Below, one piece after another: positions 60,763 to 64,000 of a DNA stretch of 64,000 bases. A program made the position numbers and the translations under genes. The number at the start of each line of letters is the position of its first letter. Within the stretch, counting starts at the first letter, position 1. The DNA comes from Prevotella sp. P3-122 (lineage in GTDB: Bacteria; Bacteroidota; Bacteroidia; Bacteroidales; Bacteroidaceae). The stretch spans positions 124,001-188,000 of the forward strand of contig NZ_NPJH01000013.1 in assembly GCF_002251365.1 (NCBI RefSeq), in the 5' to 3' direction. The notes under the pieces were generated by a model. That model had not been told where the DNA came from. It saw nothing but the letters and a program-made list of their open reading frames with translations, and made no database searches.

Positions 60763-62910
60763 TCACTTAATGTTCACCTCAATAGTCTTCAGGTCCTGAC
60801 TGCGGCTGGAGTTGCCTACCATTAACTGGTATTTGCCTGGAATGACACGCATGGTATTTGAAGCTGCATCCCAACATTCGAAACTTGAGGTGGGGAAGTC
60901 TATATCTACTGTTTTCTTGTGGCCTGCTTTCAGACTGACTCGCTTGAAGGCACGAAGGGTCTTTTGAGGACCTTCGACATCACCCACCCGTCGAATATAC
61001 ACCTGCAAAACCTCGTCACCATCGCGCTTTCCTGTATTGGCAATTCCAACCTTTATGGTATTTGTCTTATCATTATATTTTGGTTTGCCAATATTGAAAG
61101 TGGTGTAGCTGAGACCGAAACCGAAGCTGAAGAGGGGCTGTTCAGTAAGATAGCGGTAGGTGCGTCCAGCCATGCTGTAGTCCTCGTAATCTGGCAGCTG
61201 ATTGGTAGAACTGTAGAACGTTACGGGAAGCTTACCTGAAGGATTGCAGTCACCAAACAGTATCTCGGCAACAGCTCTTCCTCCTTGCTCACCTCCATAC
61301 CACGCCTGCAAGACGGCTTCACAGTGTTGGGCCTCAGGCACCAGTGCCACAGCACTTCCAGAGCAGTTGACGAAGACGACCTTCTTACCTGCCTTATGCA
61401 GCAAAGCTATGAGTGAGCGTTGTGCTGCCGGCAATTCGATATCCGTACGGTCACCACCCTTGAAGCCGGGTTCGTTGACAGGCATCTCCTCGCCTTCAAC
61501 ACGAGGTGAGAGCCCACCGACAAACACTACTATGTTCGCATTGCCCACACTGTCGATTACGGCCTGCTGGTCTGCAATATCGAAATTCCGCGTCAGCTGG
61601 CAACCTGCCACATATCTGGCATCAGGAACATACTGACGTATGCCTTGCAATATCGTTATTGTTCTGGTAGGTGTTCCGTTGTAGTTGCCCCACATCATTA
61701 CGGAGTCATTGGCATTGGGTCCCATGACCACTATGTCAGAATTACGGTTCAAGGGCAATATGGAGTTATTGTTCTGCAACAATACCGTGCCCTGTCTTGC
61801 CATGTCAAGAGCCATCTGCTTGTGTCTCTCGCATGCAATGACCGATGGAGAAATACTTGTCCACTCCACAAGCGAGTCTGGGTCGAGGTCACCCAATTCT
61901 ATCCTCGCCTTCATAAGACGTTTAAGGCTCTCGTCAATCTCTGCCATGGAGACTGCTCCTTGCGCCACAGCCTTCGGTATAGCGGCATACGACGCTCCGC
62001 ATTCCACATCTGTTCCTGCCCTTAATGCCATAGCCACGGCATCGGCAGAGTCGCCCGCGACCTCATGGTGACCCTTGAGATAGAAGTCGGCAATAGCCCA
62101 GCAGTCGGAGGTAATCAGACCATCGAAGCCCCACTCGTCTCTGAGTATCTGTCTTTCATAACGGTGGCTGCCACAGCAGGGCTTGCCGTCGATGCGCTGA
62201 TATGCACACATCACCTCGGCAACATGTCCTTCCTGAACAAGGGTTTTGAAGGCAGGAAGATATGTCTCCCACAGGTCGCGTGGCGGTAGGTCTTCGACAT
62301 TGAACGAATGGCGGTTCCATTCCGGACCACTATGTACTGCGAAATGCTTAGCGCAGGCCAGAAGTTTACGGTAACGTGATGTACGGGGACCTTGCAGACC
62401 GTTGACAACGGCCAGTCCCATCCGTGATGTCAGGTAAGGGTCCTCGCCGTATGTCTCCTGTCCCCGTCCCCACCTGGGATCACGGAAGATATTGATATTG
62501 GGAGTCCAAAAGGACAGACACTGATAGCGCTTAATCTTTCCCGACTGGCGTGCTATCTGGTTCTTGGCGCGGGCCTCATCGCTGACGGCAGTAAACACCT
62601 GCTGGAGCAAGTCATTGTTCCATGACGCAGCCATGCACATGGTGATGGGGAAGACCGTAGCATATCCGTTTCTCCCCACTCCATGCAGGGCTTCATTCCA
62701 CCATTGAAATTCAGGTATACCCAGCCGGGGTATTGCTGGCGACTTGTCCATCATCAGCATCGTCTTTTCCTCAAGAGTGAGTCTGCTCACAAGGTCGGAT
62801 GCACGTTGTTCTGATGATAATTTCGGATTCTGATAAGGAAGCAACTGCGCATTTGCATAGAATACGGCAAATACGGCAAAAGTCAACAGGTTAATAAGTT
62901 TATGTTTCAT
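60763..62910 (-). CDS. Secreted GH3 beta-glycosidase (xylosidase/glucosidase type)
   Basis: Glycoside hydrolase family 3 enzyme of 715 aa with a signal peptide (MKHKLINLLTFAVFAVFYANA). Motifs: IPEFQWWNEALHGVGRNG, TPNINIFRDPRWGRGQETYG with YGEDPYL, the KHF...H pair (ACAKHFAVHSGPEWNRH), and the nucleophile D269 in LITSDCWAI. The C-terminal GH3 domain and FnIII-like tail (FSFGFGLSYTTF, GPQKTLRAFKRV) are complete. No PA14 insertion is present, unlike many longer Bacteroidales xylosidases. The substrate is probably an oligosaccharide such as xylo- or gluco-oligomers. It is monocistronic, downstream of the rnf genes. Confidence 0.92.
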   Translation of the reverse strand: MKHKLINLLTFAVFAVFYANAQLLPYQNPKLSSEQRASDLVSRLTLEEKTMLMMDKSPAIPRLGIPEFQWWNEALHGVGRNGYATVFPITMCMAASWNNDLLQQVFTAVSDEARAKNQIARQSGKIKRYQCLSFWTPNINIFRDPRWGRGQETYGEDPYLTSRMGLAVVNGLQGPRTSRYRKLLACAKHFAVHSGPEWNRHSFNVEDLPPRDLWETYLPAFKTLVQEGHVAEVMCAYQRIDGKPCCGSHRYERQILRDEWGFDGLITSDCWAIADFYLKGHHEVAGDSADAVAMALRAGTDVECGASYAAIPKAVAQGAVSMAEIDESLKRLMKARIELGDLDPDSLVEWTSISPSVIACERHKQMALDMARQGTVLLQNNNSILPLNRNSDIVVMGPNANDSVMMWGNYNGTPTRTITILQGIRQYVPDARYVAGCQLTRNFDIADQQAVIDSVGNANIVVFVGGLSPRVEGEEMPVNEPGFKGGDRTDIELPAAQRSLIALLHKAGKKVVFVNCSGSAVALVPEAQHCEAVLQAWYGGEQGGRAVAEILFGDCNPSGKLPVTFYSSTNQLPDYEDYSMAGRTYRYLTEQPLFSFGFGLSYTTFNIGKPKYNDKTNTIKVGIANTGKRDGDEVLQVYIRRVGDVEGPQKTLRAFKRVSLKAGHKKTVDIDFPTSSFECWDAASNTMRVIPGKYQLMVGNSSRSQDLKTIEVNIK

Positions 62911-62961
62911 TGGTTCAGTAAGTCTGCGCCTATCTTGGCTATTTATAACATCATATAAACA

Positions 62962-63004
62962 GAATTCTCCCCATCCCTCCCTTTAAGAGAGGGGTGGAGA
63001 GAAT
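62962..63004 (-). terminator. Imperfect hairpin after rnfA
   Basis: TTCTCTCCACCCCTC on the minus strand pairs with GGAGGGATGGGGAGAA with one or two mismatches, followed by TTCTGTTTAT. Located 14 bp past the rnfA stop; it likely ends the rnf transcript before the GH3 gene. Confidence 0.6.
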
Positions 63005-63017
63005 ATCCTTTAGCTCT

Positions 63018-63620
63018 TCATTCGAGTCCAAATACGGAACGTAGTCCGCCATCCACACCGCTGAATCCCATGAATGCCAGGGATAGCAGGCCGGCGGTAA
63101 CAAGTACTATCGCCATGCCCTGCATGCCCTTGGGCACACGTACCAGTGAGAGCTGCTCACGCAGACCGGCGAATACCACCATTGCCAGTGCGAAACCTAT
63201 TGCCGTAGAGAAGGCATAGACGATGCTCTGTATGAGCGAGAAGTCTTTCTGTATGACGAGGATTGCCACACCGAGCACGGCACAGTTGGTGGTGATGAGC
63301 GGAAGAAAGATGCCGAGAGCCTGATAGAGGGCTGGCGACACCTTCTTGAGTACTATCTCTACCATCTGTACGAGTGATGCGATGACAAGGATGAACGACA
63401 GCGTCTGAAGGTATTGCAGTCCAAAAGGATTGAGCACATAAGTCTGTAGCAGATACGTCACTATTGTCGCCAGAGTGAGCACGAAGGCCACGGCGGCGCC
63501 CATGCCAAGGGCAGTGTCCACCTTCTTCGATACTCCGAGGAAAGGACAGATGCCCAGGAACTGCGACAGGATGATGTTGTTGACGAATATCGCCGAGATA
63601 AATATCAGAATGTATTCCAT
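63018..63620 (-). CDS. rnfA: Ion-translocating oxidoreductase subunit RnfA
   Basis: Integral membrane subunit of the Rnf ferredoxin:NAD+ oxidoreductase; 200 aa and six helices. The start MEYILIFISAIFVNNIILSQ and FLGICPFLGVSKKVDTALGM are diagnostic, as is TTNCAVLGVAILVIQKDFS; the two cysteine half-repeats hold the intramembrane iron centre shared with NqrE. The C-terminus (GLRSVFGLE) is complete. It is 5 bp after rnfE and is probably the last gene of an rnf operon running in from beyond the right edge. Confidence 0.96.
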   Translation of the reverse strand: MEYILIFISAIFVNNIILSQFLGICPFLGVSKKVDTALGMGAAVAFVLTLATIVTYLLQTYVLNPFGLQYLQTLSFILVIASLVQMVEIVLKKVSPALYQALGIFLPLITTNCAVLGVAILVIQKDFSLIQSIVYAFSTAIGFALAMVVFAGLREQLSLVRVPKGMQGMAIVLVTAGLLSLAFMGFSGVDGGLRSVFGLE

Positions 63621-63625
63621 AACGC

Positions 63626-64000
63626 TTACTTCTTTATTTTGTTAACAACAGCAATGAGATAGCCCAGAGAGATGAAAGCTCCCGGAGGCAACACAAATAG
63701 CAGTACGTTCGTCACTTCCGGCAGAAGCACGAAGCCGAAGACGCTGCCCGCGCCCAATATCTCGCGTATAATACCGAGCACGGTAAGCCCAAGTGTAAAT
63801 CCAAGTCCCATGCCCACGCCATCGGCAAGACTTGCCACGGGGTTGTTCTTTGCCGCGAAGCTCTCGGCACGGCCAAGGATGAGGCAGTTGACAACAATCA
63901 GCGGGATGTAGATGCCCAGCGCCTTGTTGATGGAGTCGGGAGCGTACGCTGCCATGAGCATCTGCAGGATGGTGACAAAGGCTGCTATGACAACGATGAA
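63626..64000 (-). CDS. rnfE: Ion-translocating oxidoreductase subunit RnfE, 3' part (cut by window edge)
   Basis: C-terminal about 124 codons of the Rnf membrane subunit paralogous to NqrD. The frame stays open to the right edge (FIVVIAAFVTILQMLMAA before 63961), so an internal Met at 63961 is not the start. Signatures are VVNCLILGRAESFAAKNNPV and LADGVGMGLGFTLGLTVLGI. It lies directly upstream of rnfA. The rest of the gene and of the operon is outside the window. Confidence 0.95.
   Translation of the reverse strand, partial: FIVVIAAFVTILQMLMAAYAPDSINKALGIYIPLIVVNCLILGRAESFAAKNNPVASLADGVGMGLGFTLGLTVLGIIREILGAGSVFGFVLLPEVTNVLLFVLPPGAFISLGYLIAVVNKIKK

Noticed and set aside
60430..60766. Repetitive frames encoding AKLC..KALR-type peptides across the palindrome array
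   Set aside because: The repeats are open in several frames on both strands and reflect the palindrome unit, not protein constraint. The same holds at 6854-7051 and 27063-27414.

Overview
This window looks like a chromosomal segment of a Bacteroidales bacterium, most likely Prevotellaceae (Prevotella or a close relative). The basis is: a SusC/SusD pair with DUF4843 and PKD-like lipoproteins; an Nqr operon plus part of an Rnf operon; an RprX/RprY-type two-component system; an IS1380-type transposase remnant; several promoters matching the Bacteroidetes TTTG / TAnnTTTG pattern; and the dispersed GCAAAGCTTTGC palindrome arrays. Genus is inference, since no rRNA gene is present. I see no tRNA, rRNA or CRISPR array.

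Layout. 1-2.9 kb (minus): the 5' part of endonuclease III, then a response regulator and sensor kinase pair. 2.9-7.3 kb is degenerate: a UDP-galactopyranose mutase fragment, a 212-bp element with inverted terminal repeats, a small secreted protein, a frameshifted M15-peptidase-like gene, a two-domain DUF3828-like secreted protein, an IS1380 remnant and a palindrome array. 7.4-11.7 kb (minus): a solute-binding lipoprotein, a TPR protein with a 9-bp minisatellite, and lactaldehyde reductase. 11.8-13.9 kb (plus): radA and queC. 13.9-21.3 kb (minus): a MATE exporter and nqrABCDEF. 21.4-25.9 kb (plus): a TamB-like protein. 26-29.6 kb (minus): an outer-membrane barrel, an OmpA-family protein and a YitT-family protein.

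30-46.4 kb (plus): a secreted repeat protein, then SusC, SusD, DUF4843 and PKD-like lipoproteins, a 5'-nucleotidase, NudC, two PCMD-type surface proteins with a small barrel between them, and an alpha/beta hydrolase. No carbohydrate-active enzyme is present in this run, so the SusCD pair may serve phosphorylated or nucleotide-like substrates. A PIF1-type helicase follows on the minus strand.

48.8-60.4 kb is an accessory island, entirely plus strand and partly AT-rich. It opens with remnants of a MobV relaxase and an UpxY-type antiterminator. Next comes a compact, overlapping gene set: a SIR2-type predicted NADase; a Ser/Thr kinase fused to BspA-like leucine-rich repeats; a DUF6939 protein whose motifs resemble NADAR ADP-ribose hydrolases; a second kinase-LRR gene; a broken second DUF6939 copy; a DarT-like ADP-ribosyltransferase fused to a VWA domain; and a PP2C phosphatase. 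It closes with an AlbA-family C-terminal fragment, a DUF6398 protein and an XRE regulator. Kinase, VWA and PP2C recall the TerY-P triad. Combined with two NAD-consuming effector folds and a candidate reversal enzyme, this is my best candidate for an undescribed defence or toxin-antitoxin system.

60.7-64 kb (minus): a GH3 glycosidase, rnfA and part of rnfE. Palindrome arrays occur at four intergenic sites (6.9, 25.9, 27.2 and 60.5 kb) with a partly shared leader.
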